Below, in pieces: positions 11,131 through 21,465 of a DNA stretch of 41,866 bases. Numbering within the stretch: position 1 is the stretch's first letter; each line of letters starts with the position of its first letter. The DNA lies in contig JANBPK010001258.1 of assembly GCA_027579435.1 (NCBI GenBank), positions 1 to 41,866 on the forward strand. Reading direction: 5' to 3'. The notes under the pieces are model-generated. The model was not told the DNA's origin. It saw only the letters and a list, made by a program, of their open reading frames with translations, and ran no database searches. The translations under genes and the position numbers were made by a program. The stretch comes from Candolleomyces eurysporus. Lineage: Eukaryota > Basidiomycota > Agaricomycetes > Agaricales > Psathyrellaceae.

Positions 11131-11716
11131 AAGGGCGTGGTACGGCATTGCATGAAACGGCGCCCATTGGGTTCCTTTTCCGCAGAACTGCGAGATAGAT
11201 CATGGAAATGAATCCGATGCGATGGAGATCACAGCCCGGTATTGAGCACTTTCTAAGTGGTAGAGCCTCGACCTTCGTTCAGTGTGTACAAGGCGAGATA
11301 CTCTCCCGCCCGGTAGCGGTTGAGTGATAATGATGCTGATCCCACCCAATGTACTTTCTTTCTACGGCTGGAGCCCAAATGATACTTCAAGACCTCTGAC
11401 CAGTCCGTTGAATGCAGCATCGAAAGATAGCAACAGATCTACACTTAGGAACAGGCCTAGACATATAATCGTTCCACTGACGGGACTTAATTCGGACCCA
11501 GATCGTTGGTAGGGTTTGGTAAGGGTCGGAGGGATTTACAGCGACGGTCAATACATAGTCCAAAAGATTTTTCTCTTCCGTATAGGAAATCCTGGCCTTA
11601 ATCGCACTATCACATTACCGAGGAGTGTCCGTACTTCCTTCGTCTCGTGCTTCCGCAGCAGGACAGGTGACCAGCTGTTTTTGGCCGACCACATGGCCGA
11701 GAGGGAAGAAGTTTAC
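11131..11716. other. Intergenic between cerato-platanin 1 and the F-box gene
   Basis: Divergent 5' sides of two genes. Short frames such as 11,516-11,776 show no recognisable family. Nothing else seen. Confidence 0.4.
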
Positions 11717-11724
11717 TATATATA
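11717..11724 (+). promoter_or_regulatory. Possible TATA box of the F-box gene
   Basis: TATATATA sits about 130 bases before the F-box gene's start codon on the plus strand. Position and sequence fit; there is no other support. Confidence 0.35.
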
Positions 11725-11853
11725 CATGGTTGAGTTCGTCGACATCCCCCAGCTTCCGGGACCCAAAACCTCTTAGCAAGCGGTTTGACGCTCCCCAAGT
11801 GAAACATCGCTCCCGACTCCACTGCCAGTTAAACAATACTGTAGTTCCCACTC

Positions 11854-13733
11854 ATGTCGTCACTCAACCCCTCGCCTCAGTCCCTAGGCTCGTCGCAGAG
11901 CGAAAGCGAGGGGAATCTAATTATATGGCCTCCACCACCACCTCCTTCACTACCACCTTCACCCTCACCTCCAACACCACCTTCACACTCTATTCCATCG
12001 NCCCACGCGGCTGCTACTCGCGAACGAGGACGTTCTGTATGCAATCTTTAGTCAAATCCTCCCGTTCGATGAGGATTCGCGACAGAGTGTAGTGGAAGCG
12101 CGGAGCCACCTTTTGAAGATCTCCCTCAGCTGTCGAGCGATGCGTGATCCCGCTCTGGACTGTCTGTGGAGATGCATAGGGTCACTTGTTCCACTAATAA
12201 ATCTGTTGCCTTCGGTAGCAAAAATTAGTGGCGCTTTGGTATGTCAATCTTCAAAGTCGTGCATTGTCTAAAGGTTGAACCCGTCTCGACTCAAATTAGG
12301 TCTCTCATTCGGCCGTTGCACTCACAGGAAGGACCAAGTTCGAACGATATGCCAGGCGAGTTCGAACGCTCGAGATTTCCGATCGAACTCGAAGCATGGA
12401 CGAGTCGACGACCATTGATTCCAGCGTCTACGTCGTTTTGGCACAGGCACTGGAAGCGACTCCCCTCCTTCCAGGCCTAGACACCATCCGAATTTTGACA
12501 ATGTCTCCCTCTTTTTCGTGGCATTCGCTCCCCCTTCTTTTATCCCCATCGCTGCGGAGGGTCGAGATGGCGGGGGAGCCGTTAACCTCGGATTGGTTCC
12601 CTGGATTCGGGTTGCCCATGTTGGCTTCTTGTGCGCGGTGGCTCAAACATCTCATCCTGCGAAGCGATGCAGAAGCCATCCACGATTCCCTGTGGAACAG
12701 GGTGCTTTCCTTCGGAGCTTTGGAATCACTCTCCCTTCTTTTGCCACAAGCTGACTTGCCTCGTGATTTTGTCACCCGACTTGGCATGGCCAGTGAACAT
12801 CTTTCTCACTTGACGCTTGACGTACGTCACTCATATCCTGGTAAACGCAAGCCTAAAGGCAAGGACCGTCATACCGTATCATATCATCGAAGCATCATAC
12901 CAATCCCGGACGGAGATCCGTATCAGAGCCTCCAATCCCTATCACTGATCAACCGGTCTGCAATGACGCTTTGCCAGTGCTGCTCGGACGCATCGCTGCT
13001 ACGGAAGCTGACGACGCTGAATCTCAAACTTAGCTCAGCGTCGTTACCTTCTCTACCTGCGATGGCGGAACAGTTGGCGTCCTATCCCGTGTTGAAGCAG
13101 CTGGAGCTCGACGACAGCCCCTCCGAGTATTCCATTACCGTGGACCATATCGTATGCTTGCTGCAGAAGCTCAACCTTGATGAACTCAAAGTTAACATGC
13201 ACAGGCTCAGTCAACAGTCTGACTTTGGACCCGATTACGAATCGCCAGGCGCCTGCTTGGACCGAATTTTATCACAGGCGTTTTCCACCAATAATCATCT
13301 ACTCCACACCCTTTCCCTTCCACGCTTCTGGGAGAGTCAAAATGCGAGCCTTCGCTCTCTCTCATATGTTACCTACAAAGCACCAAACCTTCGCCGACTT
13401 CGTCTTACCATCCATTCGTCCCCCGATTCACCGTTTGGATTGAACGAATTAGCGTATCTGACCCCCATACCAGATATTAAGGTTACCAGCAGCCTGCAAT
13501 ATCTGGAGATACGTGATGTTCGAGGAGCAAGTCGACCTTTTACCCTAGACGAGTATCAAGTCATCGCCAAATACCTCGACCATTACTTCCCCAACCTCGT
13601 CTCTGTGACCTCAGTGGACAGCGTTGGGTCAGATAATTACTGTAAAGAGCACTGGGTTTTTATCGAACATCTACGGAAGATTTACAAACAAAATAGGGTA
13701 CTCACGTCCTACCTTCATGCTAGATCTCGTTGA
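11854..13733 (+). CDS. F-box protein with leucine-rich C-terminal half
   Basis: F-box proteins recruit substrates to SCF ubiquitin ligases through Skp1. Exon 1 is 11,854-12,238, intron 12,239-12,299 (GTATGT...TTAG), exon 2 12,300-13,733. The start gives a Ser/Pro-rich leader with a proline run, then an F-box-like helix set beginning LLLANEDVLYAIFSQILPF, with the LLKISLSCRAMRDPALDCLW motif typical of the large basidiomycete F-box family. Exon 2 continues without a break into about 450 residues of irregular leucine-rich repeats that would form the substrate-binding arc. The leader and F-box are in different frames as written; deleting the N at 12,001 joins them and the exons then sum to 1,818 bases, 605 residues. 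The partner substrate is unknown. Confidence 0.85.
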
Positions 13734-14280
13734 TGCCTTCACTTCGTTTTTTGATTTGCGTACGNTTTTTTTTCAACCGATTTGTACTATTTCGAATAAC
13801 TGCGTGTATTTGATCCGTTCTGCATCCCTTATTTCTGATGAATGATTATTATTGTTCTGCACGATTTGTATAAAACCAACTTCACCTAGAGAACTTCGTG
13901 ATCGTGCCGGAAGCACCCAGGGCAGGCACCTGATATAGCCCTGATGTCTTCTCATCCTTGTTCATTCATTCTAAAGGGGAATTGTATGGAGGTCACAAGA
14001 AGTAAGGGTGTGAGCCGAAATTGTGGTAATGTTGCGAGAGCGAGAGTAACTCGATGTTTTCGCAGGGAAAGAGAGGGAGGTGTCGAGGAAATTAAGACCT
14101 GAATGGTGAGTCTTAGGTTCATCCCACATTCTCCTGGGTGTTGCTTACCCTACGTCACAGTGACGACAATTGCTCTTTCCATCTGTCCCACACACAGGAA
14201 CCGACGAAAGTAAGTTCATTACTCTGCCCGTTCTATCAATCCTTAGTGACGGATCTTTCTCATCGACCGGACGCCAGTTA
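13734..14280. other. Intergenic
   Basis: Downstream of the F-box stop there is a poly-T stretch with an N at 13,766. Several intron-like GT/AG stretches occur at 14,100-14,280 just before the SET relic, possibly remains of its 5' exons. No gene called. Confidence 0.35.
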
Positions 14281-14760
14281 TCACACCAGAAAATTTGTCT
14301 TACGAGGATGCTACAAGCCGTATGATTGCGACGATCCCTCCAAGGACCAAAGATACCGATAAATGGAATCCTCTGGACAATCCGCCTGTTAACGACCCCT
14401 TCGTCCAATATGGCGCAAACACCGCGTGGCCTGGACGAGTACCCAAGATTGGCCACATGATCATCGTGAAGGAAACGACTACGAGATGAAGCTGTGGGTA
14501 TTTACCATTCAAGATACCAAGCGAATCTGTCCTCGTCGAGCGCCCGTATCTGATTCTCCAGCAGCCTCATCCCTGCGAGCAAGCTGTCCAGTAAATCAGC
14601 TTCAGCAGGTCAGACTCGGACAGGCGGAAGCGATGTTCTGGAAAAATTATCAAGAAATCGATGACAGAAGGGGCGGAGGAGGGTTTCATACAGTTGGAAA
14701 ACTCGTACCAGTACGACAGGAGTGGCCCGATCTTAGGCACGACTGACCTATCTTCTCTAC
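14281..14760 (+). pseudogene. Dead SET-domain paralogue, N-terminal half
   Basis: Read across frames, this segment follows the intact SET gene at 25.4-27.7 kb. ENLSYEDATSRMIATIPP matches its ENSAYLNDPNATIMTSIPP; PGRVPKIGHMIIVKET matches PKPVPKIPSKIIIRKT; a later frame gives VLVERPYLIL against VLVERPFMVY; and FIQLENSYQYDRSGPILG matches FMKLANSHRHDGSGPTFG. At least three frame changes and in-frame stops (for example after the KETTTR at about 14,487) show it is not translated as a whole. Similarity stops near 14,755, before the conserved NHSC motif. The continuation lies at 18.59 kb. Confidence 0.7.
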
Positions 14761-15417
14761 ATCCCCCTAAAATCTATAGAGATATGTCCTCGATCAGTTT
14801 ACAGCTGTTTATTCCTTGGCGGCTCTATTTGACCGGCCTTTTCTAAATATGCTCTTTCTCCATTCTGTAGAGTTGACCGCCGACTTGGAGTAANTTTTTT
14901 TTTTTTTTTTGCTTTGACCCTCACTGCACAGTCATACAGGCGCGCCACTGATCCCATTTTTTATTGTGACTTTTGTGACATTGTCTCCAAGAGATGAATA
15001 CGAGGCACAAATACTCTGGGATACACACCTAAGCTCGAGCCACAGAGTGCGCTGCGAAACTATGCCTAGCAGGAAATAAGCACGGGTATTTTGCATATTT
15101 CATGTCAACCGTCAGAGGTACATTGGGACGGTGCTGCATATGGCTGGGAGATCATTACAACAGCAAAAAGATAAGGATCTGTACGTCCACAAGCACGCAA
15201 ATATCAAGAAGAACTTGAAAATTTGACCATAGACTTCACAAACTAACATTCCACAAGTACACTTGAGCCGTAGTCTTGGATTCTGAAGCGTAGCGAAGCG
15301 AGGCAGGACTTGTAAATACAACAGGCCTAGAAATACAACAAAACACGACTGCAAGGAGAGCTTGAGCTGGCTCGAGTACATATTCAAATTCTTCAGACCA
15401 ACAGACCGGATTGATCT
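14761..15417. other. Intergenic
   Basis: It contains a long poly-T run with an N at about 14,894-14,910 and the 3' flank of the minus-strand membrane protein gene. A minus-strand frame at 15,112-15,387 is hydrophobic but matches no family and lies in the likely 3' UTR. No gene called. Confidence 0.4.
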
Positions 15418-16786
15418 CTACCCGGCCTTCTCGACATCCCCACCGTCATTCGGCTTCTCCTGCGCGATGTGGATCATGGACGTCTGGATGCTGCCATCCG
15501 GTCCTTGTTCGGTATCGGCAACACGGTTTCGGCCAAATTCCCGATTCACCGTCGATTGGAGGAAAGATGATTCGGCAGTTCGGTGAGCAAATTGAATCGG
15601 GTTGGTTAGGACACCGTCCTTGGCTGAGGGGAAGTTGGTGAAGGAACGGCCAGTGGTCACGCGGAATATGATCATGTGTGGCGATAATCCCTTTGAGTAA
15701 TTCAGTAAAGTCAAAAAATCAACATCGATGAGAAGGATTCAATTAGCCAACTCACGCAGAATGAGTAGAAAAGGCCTTCGATCAAAGTGCCCCAGACTCT
15801 CATTCCTCCGGAATTCCAAGATATAGCGCTACCCATTCGTAAAAGTGTTATTGCGCCGTTAATGGTGCCAAAGATCGTGAGAGGAGCGGCGGACTCGACT
15901 TGAATGGCGATCACTCCAGTGTAGACTCGCACATCCGCTGATGGCAAGAGCTTTGCCAGTGTCCGGCGTGCACGAAGAAGACGGATTGTGATCAGAGTTG
16001 TGACAATGATGTTGGTTGACACAGTTAGCAGGGTGGAGGCGACTGAATAGTTGAGAGCACGATCGCCTTGATCTGTTGGGTAATCCGTCATGAAGAAGAG
16101 AACTATGCGTTATGATTCCGGGCGATTTAATCAGCATGAATTGCACTTGAAGCGGACATGACACAGACCTAGAGCGGACAGGGACGTAATTATGGGGAGG
16201 ATTATCACCCACCAATATTCCATGCAAACTATATAACAGCGATACACCTGTGGTAAACAACCCGTGAGCCTTTCCAGCAGACGGCTGGAAAAAATCAGGC
16301 TACGGCACTCACCAGCAGTGCGTCACCAATCGTAATAACCAGCCCAAGGCCCGCGCTGCTAGCCAAATATCGCCATTCTTCGAGGGAGCCGTAAACTAGC
16401 TCTGCCCAATGATCCAGTGAGGTGGATTTGAACAGTATTTGGAAGTAATCCGCCATGTCAAGCGACGCGCTGAGGGCGGATAAAGTTGTTATCACGAAAC
16501 TGACTGCTATGTATCTCTTTCGGCCCTTCCTAAGAGGCTTTGGCGTCTCTAGGAAAGCCGAGAGACCATATAGCGCCATGAAAAGGTGGATACCTAGATG
16601 GTTAAGAGCGTAGGGCGTATCACTTTGGGCGATCCACGGATGAACGGAAATTGACATACCAACCACCACCATGGAGATGCTATAGTTTGCATAAATAGCT
16701 CGAGCCTGTACTGTGAGCAGATGTTCCATCCCATTGTCGCTCATTGCTGCTGAGGGTGCAATTTTGATGGAGATGGGCGAACCCAT
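15418..16786 (-). CDS. Multi-pass membrane protein of an expanded basidiomycete family
   Basis: Five exons on the minus strand: 16786-16660, 16593-16313, 16247-16169, 16102-15756 and 15690-15418, summing to 1,107 bases, 368 residues. About seven hydrophobic segments are predicted by eye. Diagnostic stretches are YANYSISMVVVG, GDALLVYRCYIV spanning an intron, WWVIILPIITSLSAL, and LIEGLFYSFC followed by GLSPHMIIFRVTTGRSF; the last third is a hydrophilic cytosolic tail ending in EKAG. This architecture is common in Agaricomycetes as a receptor-like family of unknown function (related to the DUF6533/DUF6534 groups); I cannot name a ligand. A second in-frame Met lies 14 codons in and may be the true start. 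The gene lies between the two halves of the dead SET gene, on the opposite strand, and a duplicated copy of its 3' end lies at 18.04 kb. Confidence 0.8.
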
Positions 16787-17313
16787 GCTGGCACGGCTGC
16801 TAGGTTTTATGGATTGGTGCGCCGTCTTCGCGCCTAGCTTATCTCGATTCTCCTTACCCAGAACGAACTCCTCTATCTTTTTCTTGATCGGCGCTCACAC
16901 TAGCGACCTCGTAGACACCCCTGATTGATGAATACCACGGTGTATCACACACGACCGGGCGCACGAACGCCTCTGCTCTAGCGGTGGATGTGGATTCCTC
17001 ACGTAGTGCGAATAGATAAGGTCCTGAGTACCTTCCCCCACAGATCTTATCACCGGTGGAGTTTGGGCGCAGGCGCCCGGAGCCTTCACGATGATCGGTT
17101 CCCTGACATGGACTTTATCAATGAAGACAAGTATGGTTTTGAGTAGCTCCACTCATGAAGCTACTCCTGAGAAGAACGAAGTGGGCGCGTTGAAAGTTGA
17201 TGGCCTTACCAATCATGATTGCTTCTCGCTGGAAGGAATATCCAGGCATCGCGTTCTCGTGAAGAGGAGCTCCATTCGTTGTTCCATATCAATCTTGGAA
17301 GGTATTGGGCAAG
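16787..17313. other. Intergenic upstream of the membrane protein gene
   Basis: Plus-strand frames (for example 17,091-17,357) are open and mildly protein-like but have no recognised family and overlap the small ORF that follows in another frame. Possibly remains of a decayed gene. Confidence 0.3.
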
Positions 17314-17478
17314 ATGGCAGAGATGAGCTGGAATACTTTCGACCTGGACGCCGCTGATAGTATCTCACAGCGCTGGAAAGAAGCGTCTTTTGTATGGGCT
17401 TTGGGCGTCGACCAATTCATTATGACTATTTGGTTTCTTCGAGTCATTTATAGAATCCAGAAAGATGGTACAGGATGA
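17314..17478 (+). CDS. Small ORF of unknown function (54 aa)
   Basis: An uninterrupted ATG-to-TGA frame reading MAEMSWNTFDLDAADSISQR at its start and FIMTIWFLRVIYRIQKDGTG at its end: acidic/amphipathic first half and a hydrophobic, basic second half that could be membrane-associated. Composition is protein-like but I recognise no family. An upstream stretch in another frame (about 17,088-17,144) is also protein-like, so this may be the last exon of a longer or decayed gene. Confidence 0.25.
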   Translation: MAEMSWNTFDLDAADSISQRWKEASFVWALGVDQFIMTIWFLRVIYRIQKDGTG

Positions 17479-18040
17479 TTATCCTGCTCTGCATTCAGAA
17501 CAATCACAATCAATGTCAGCAGAAGGGCAATGAATTGCAAATGCATATAAGGAAGTGAGAATGGGGCAGTCGATCAACCCTTCCCAGACTCTGGTCAAGG
17601 CAAGTCTCATTTCAAGCGCTTTCCCGATCTTAACACCGCAGTATATGAGAGTTTGGCACGAGGACCGTTTCAACGCATTCAAGTTTCAAGTCGGAGTTAC
17701 AAACTGGACTGTTTCAAGCGCTGAGAACATTTTCGTTTTCTTACCTCTCTTTTCGTTCCCATGCTGTGTTGAGGTGGGCAAGGGATGGTCCGGAGGTAAA
17801 TCACATTTTAATTCACCCCTTTGACACCCACAATGGAGAAGCTTCACAATCATTTGCCTTCACGATGAAAGATGGTTCTTAGCCTCCCTAATCTCCAGGA
17901 ACAATCAGCAGTGCATGACACATTGCGAAGAAGCCCGGGGCATGGCGGTGTGATAGCTAATCATACATATGTCCTGATGGCAAGGTTAGATTGGTAGTCG
18001 AGGCATGTCTATAAAACATGATTTCATATATATATAAAGG
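17479..18040. other. Intergenic, nothing recognised
   Basis: Only short frames without family resemblance. An AT-rich TATATATATAA stretch lies near 18,028-18,040. Confidence 0.4.
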
Positions 18041-18145
18041 CTTGAGTACATATTTAGCTTCTTCACGACCACCGGATTGATCCCTACCCGGCCTTCTCAA
18101 CATCCCCACCGTCGTTCCGCTTCTCCTGCGCGACGTGGATGATAG
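18041..18145 (-). repeat. Duplicated 3' end of the membrane protein gene
   Basis: This ~100-base segment matches 15,364-15,475 in the same orientation: both share the GAGTACATATT start, a CCGGATTGATC core, CCCGGCCTTCTC, the CATCCCCACCGTC block and TTCTCCTGCGCGA. In the gene at 15.4 kb this stretch holds the stop codon and last codons of the cytosolic tail. Here the rest of the gene is missing, so it is a fragment of a second copy. Confidence 0.75.
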
Positions 18146-18187
18146 TGTCGAAAAGAGAGGCTGACAGCGATAGGAAGACAGCGGGGA

Positions 18188-18346
18188 TGCTAGTAGATAG
18201 CTGAATGAGACCTCAGGTCTAATAGAAAGAACTGTATTATGTACCTAGTAGATAGCGGAATGAGACTATATCTACTGGTAAGTAAAGTCGTAAAAGCGAG
18301 ATGAATGGATGTACGTACCCTCAGGTCTAATAGAAAGAACTGAGGG
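18188..18346. repeat. Short direct repeats
   Basis: CAGGTCTAATAGAAAGAACTG occurs almost identically at about 18,214-18,234 and 18,322-18,342, and a TAGTAGATAGC(T/G)GAATGAGAC unit occurs at about 18,191 and 18,246. Unit spacing is irregular (about 108 and 55 bases). No coding function is visible. It lies between two gene fragments. Confidence 0.6.
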
Positions 18347-18589
18347 AACGGCTGACGAGACGAGGCGAAATATAAAGTAACAATCGGGCTGACACAAGCA
18401 AACAAGCCCATACACTAATCGAGAGTCCAAGATGAAACGAGAATAGGAGACGGTCGATGAGAGCATCGAATAGAGAGAGATAATATAAAGTAGAGTATCG
18501 TAATCTATAAGCAAATGAAAGNAAAAATGTAGAGTACTCAACAGATAGATGTCTGGGTCTGACTAGGTTCACCAATGCTGGAAATTAGT

Positions 18590-19085
18590 CCTTGTGAATC
18601 TCTAGTTATATTCCTAATGTGATTATCGGCTTCGACGCTTCAGCGTTCGCAATTCGGCTTATGACAGCACGGGGTATCAATAAATCTTCACTTCGTGCAC
18701 AAGCACTTTCAAGACCAAGGCAGAGCGCCAAGAAGCGCTTGCAATCTATGGTTTTGAATGTACCTGACGCGCCTGCACTCATACCACGCCCCAAACTGAT
18801 AGGCTACGCAAAGTGTGTAGGACGATGATCATGAGTGTTGGAGGTGGCAAGCGATGGTGGTGTGGGTTTGTGATCCCAACCTCAAAGCCCGTCTCCTGGT
18901 TCCACTAATGGAGACGAAGAGAAGGATGAAGAAGGAGGGGTTGAAATCATGGGGAAGGTGTACGAGAAGGTGGGGGACAAGAAGAAGGTAAAGGAGGCGG
19001 GTGCGAAGCTCTTTGAGAATATGGCAGGGGTTCTGACTTCTAATGAATGGGTTCTGGAAGGGAGGTATTTCTGTTGCGTTAGAAT
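18590..19085 (+). pseudogene. Dead SET-domain paralogue, C-terminal half
   Basis: The segment aligns with the last exon of the intact SET gene (27,122-27,610). GFDASAFAIRLMTARGI matches RFDPASFTMRFTATRDI; the stretch around 18,797-18,845 matches the codons for DKLRKVCKTMI; and 18,900-19,060 follows the lysine-rich C-terminal helices (ATGGAGACGAAGAGAAGGAT against the living copy's TTGGAGACGAAAAGGAGGAT), with an internal deletion of about 35 bases after the first helix. Frame changes and stops (for example at about 18,826) show it is dead. It begins where the intact gene's last intron ends, and its missing N-terminal half is at 14.28-14.76 kb. Confidence 0.75.
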
Positions 19086-19305
19086 GAGCTGGCGCTTCGA
19101 CCTATGTATTTATCTACGCCAGCCCCTTAGGACACATCGATTATCAATAATAGGTGCCATTTACATCAGTCATCTTTGTTTTGAGGTGAAAAACTCATCG
19201 AGCTCGTAGTTTCTCCATTTTGTGACCTCGAGGCTCCTAAAATGCGTTTAAATCAACGACGAGTCTGTCTCGAAGATAGCGAAATGCTTGAGTAACATCT
19301 AGGGG

Positions 19306-20776
19306 TTATCGATAGTCCACACGCTCGTCGACAGGCTGCGGGTGACGAAACTGGATAACACGCAGAGGAATTCTCGATCCAGGAGCACCATTGCTAGCAG
19401 ACTCGTCCAGCATCTCTTTATGGGCGTAGGTGCGAAGATGCAAAAGCATTCTGGTGGACAGGACAGTGTGTAAATCAATCTGAACTCTTGATCATAGATG
19501 TGAGGCCGGCTCTTTTACTATCGTTGGAATGAACGTACTGTCCAAGAAGATATTTGAGTCCAGCGTCCTGAAAGACCATATTCAGTAAATCCAAAATTCC
19601 TTTAGGTATTACTCACCGCTAGAACAAGAAGCGAGAGCATGTTCACTGCTGCCAGGACTAATGGCATGGTTAGGCAACGTCAATTCGGGGTTGCAGCTCA
19701 GAGAGAGGAGCTTACGCACCAGATAAGCACACGAAGTAAAATATCCCGTCCCTGTAAAAGACCTTGAATAAACCGCTTCTCAAACCCCGATGTTTAAGGT
19801 AAGCAACAGCGACCATGATAACCATAACGACTGTCGAGATTAACTCGGTCAGCGCCAACCCCAACCACTTTACAGGAAAGACCTTACCCGCTGCGCTGGC
19901 TAGAAATGTTGCATAAACCCCCCCCAAGAAATGCACTATCTGCTACCGCCGGCATGCAGACGAGATCTGGGATTACGAGTTCAACGTCTATAATATGGTT
20001 AAGCTCGTAAGATCAAGCGACCCAATGACACGATATGGAGAAGGGCATGCATTTTACGGTTCCCAAGAATCGAATGATAAGGTAAAGACCACTACCGTGG
20101 ATCGACTTGGTCAGGAATGGTTAATCTGTGGGTGAAGGAACAGACAATAAAACATGACTTACGACAAATAGGAATATCAGAGCCACAAGGAGCCTCTTGT
20201 TTTGCCCGGAGAATGCGTAAACTCTAACGAACATGATTGCTGATAAATGGTGAGTGTGAGCCTAAGATTCATAGACACGGTGCCAAACCTTCAGAGATAC
20301 TGACGACGATCAGAGACGACACTACTGAAGAATCAGGTATTCGGTAAGTCTGCAGTCTGAATGAAGTCTCACCCGTGATGCGAACGAAGCCAACTCTGCA
20401 AACTTCCGGAGAATGACCCGTCGATACCGCCTCTGCGAGCGCAAATGAGATTCGGGATACCTTTCAATCGAGAAGACTCGACTTACGGTATATCACCAAA
20501 GCGCCATGAGCCAAGATGTAGTATCTCAACGAGAAAAACAGCACTTTCGGTAGGCTGAATGGGGAGGGCCACATAAATCGAAGCTGGATTGGTGCCAAGG
20601 GAGAAGAACATTGTAAAAGCTAAAGGGACGGGCGAATATGACTCTTAACCAACCTCATCGGGAAGTGTATGCAGATAATCGGAGACCTGGTGTGCGGTGA
20701 ATGAAAGTCAGTGAGATAGGACTCTCCAGTACGTATTTCAACGAAGACTTACGACACCAGCATATCCTGCGACCAT
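19306..20776 (-). CDS. DUF6533-type multi-pass membrane protein (frame-broken)
   Basis: A spliced minus-strand gene of an expanded basidiomycete membrane family of unknown function. Recognisable exons in order: MVAGYAGV (20776-20753), SDYLHTLPDE (within 20686-20654), the RFMWPSPFSLPKVLFFSLRY exon (20583-20487), an exon with IMFVRVYAFSGQNKRLL, one with YLIIRFLGTVKCMPF, and a long exon with LISTVVMVIMVAVAYLKHRG and YRDGIFYFVCL. The C-terminal exons hold AAVNMLSLLVL, then the HTVLSTRMLLHLRTY motif and a basic tail ending at a stop at 19,306-19,308. SDYLHTLPDE...W is the diagnostic DUF6533 N-terminal motif. A run of eight Gs (19,918-19,925) shifts the frame by one between AVADSAFLGG and VYATFLASAAG, and the intron just upstream does not splice in frame. 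The N-terminal exon is uncertain. It is either a pseudogene or a miscalled homopolymer. Confidence 0.65.
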
Positions 20777-21465
20777 CTGCTCGATTGCGTCGTCACTCAA
20801 CCCATCTCATATGTTGCGTCTCACGGACTGCACAAGTCAATCGAACCTACCAAATACTACTAGAGCAGCATAGGGTTAGAGCAAGAGCTTGTAGGGACAC
20901 GAGAAAGAAAAGAGCCACTGACCTGTACATGCTTCGTCGTAGCATAGGCGTGTATAGTAGCTTCAAGCGCCTTTTCCTGACTGGCAAATGTTTCCATCTC
21001 GGGCTGTGGGTAATGGTGGAAGCATGCAAGGAGAGAGGGAAAGACGTGGGAGCGCTTGAGCCTGAGAAATCGAGCGTGAGTTGTGGATGTTGGTTGTGCA
21101 CATTGATTCCTTGTTTTCTGTTGCTGCGGGGAAGATCCTAGGATCAGTGCGTTTAACAGTCCACATCAGTCGTAATGGAGTAGGTCTGTTACACGGGTCC
21201 TGAACGTTAGCTTGATATTATCAAACCGGACTGCCCTTCCTGATGAACGAAGCATGGTCTTCCGTAATGAGAAAAGTAACGAAACCTGTCAATGTGGCTA
21301 GTCCTCATATTCGTACACCTAAGTAGAAAAGCCTTGTTTAACTGGGGCTGTAAAGGAAATGCGTCGTACATACTATACACTGAACATTGTATTCTGAGAC
21401 GTCGAGAAAGTGCTCAAGNAAAAAAGAACTCATAAAGGGTTGAATCGAGGCCAAAGAGAAAATTT
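20777..21465. other. Intergenic, nothing firmly recognised
   Basis: It contains the probable 5' end and promoter of the DUF6533-type gene and the 3' flank of the Mid2-like gene. Frames of up to 146 codons at 20,701-21,141 overlap the 5' exons on the other strand and have no family match. An N followed by a poly-A run lies at about 21,419. Confidence 0.4.

Noticed and set aside
12428..12787. Minus-strand ORFs inside the F-box gene
   Set aside because: Shadow frames of a 445-codon plus-strand frame.
18190..18346. Possible CRISPR-like repeats
   Set aside because: Spacing is irregular, only two or three units are present, and the context is a fungal genome.
18272..18575. Overlapping minus-strand ORFs with Tyr/Ser/Leu-rich sequence
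   Set aside because: They derive from short direct repeats and AT-rich DNA, with no start context or family match.
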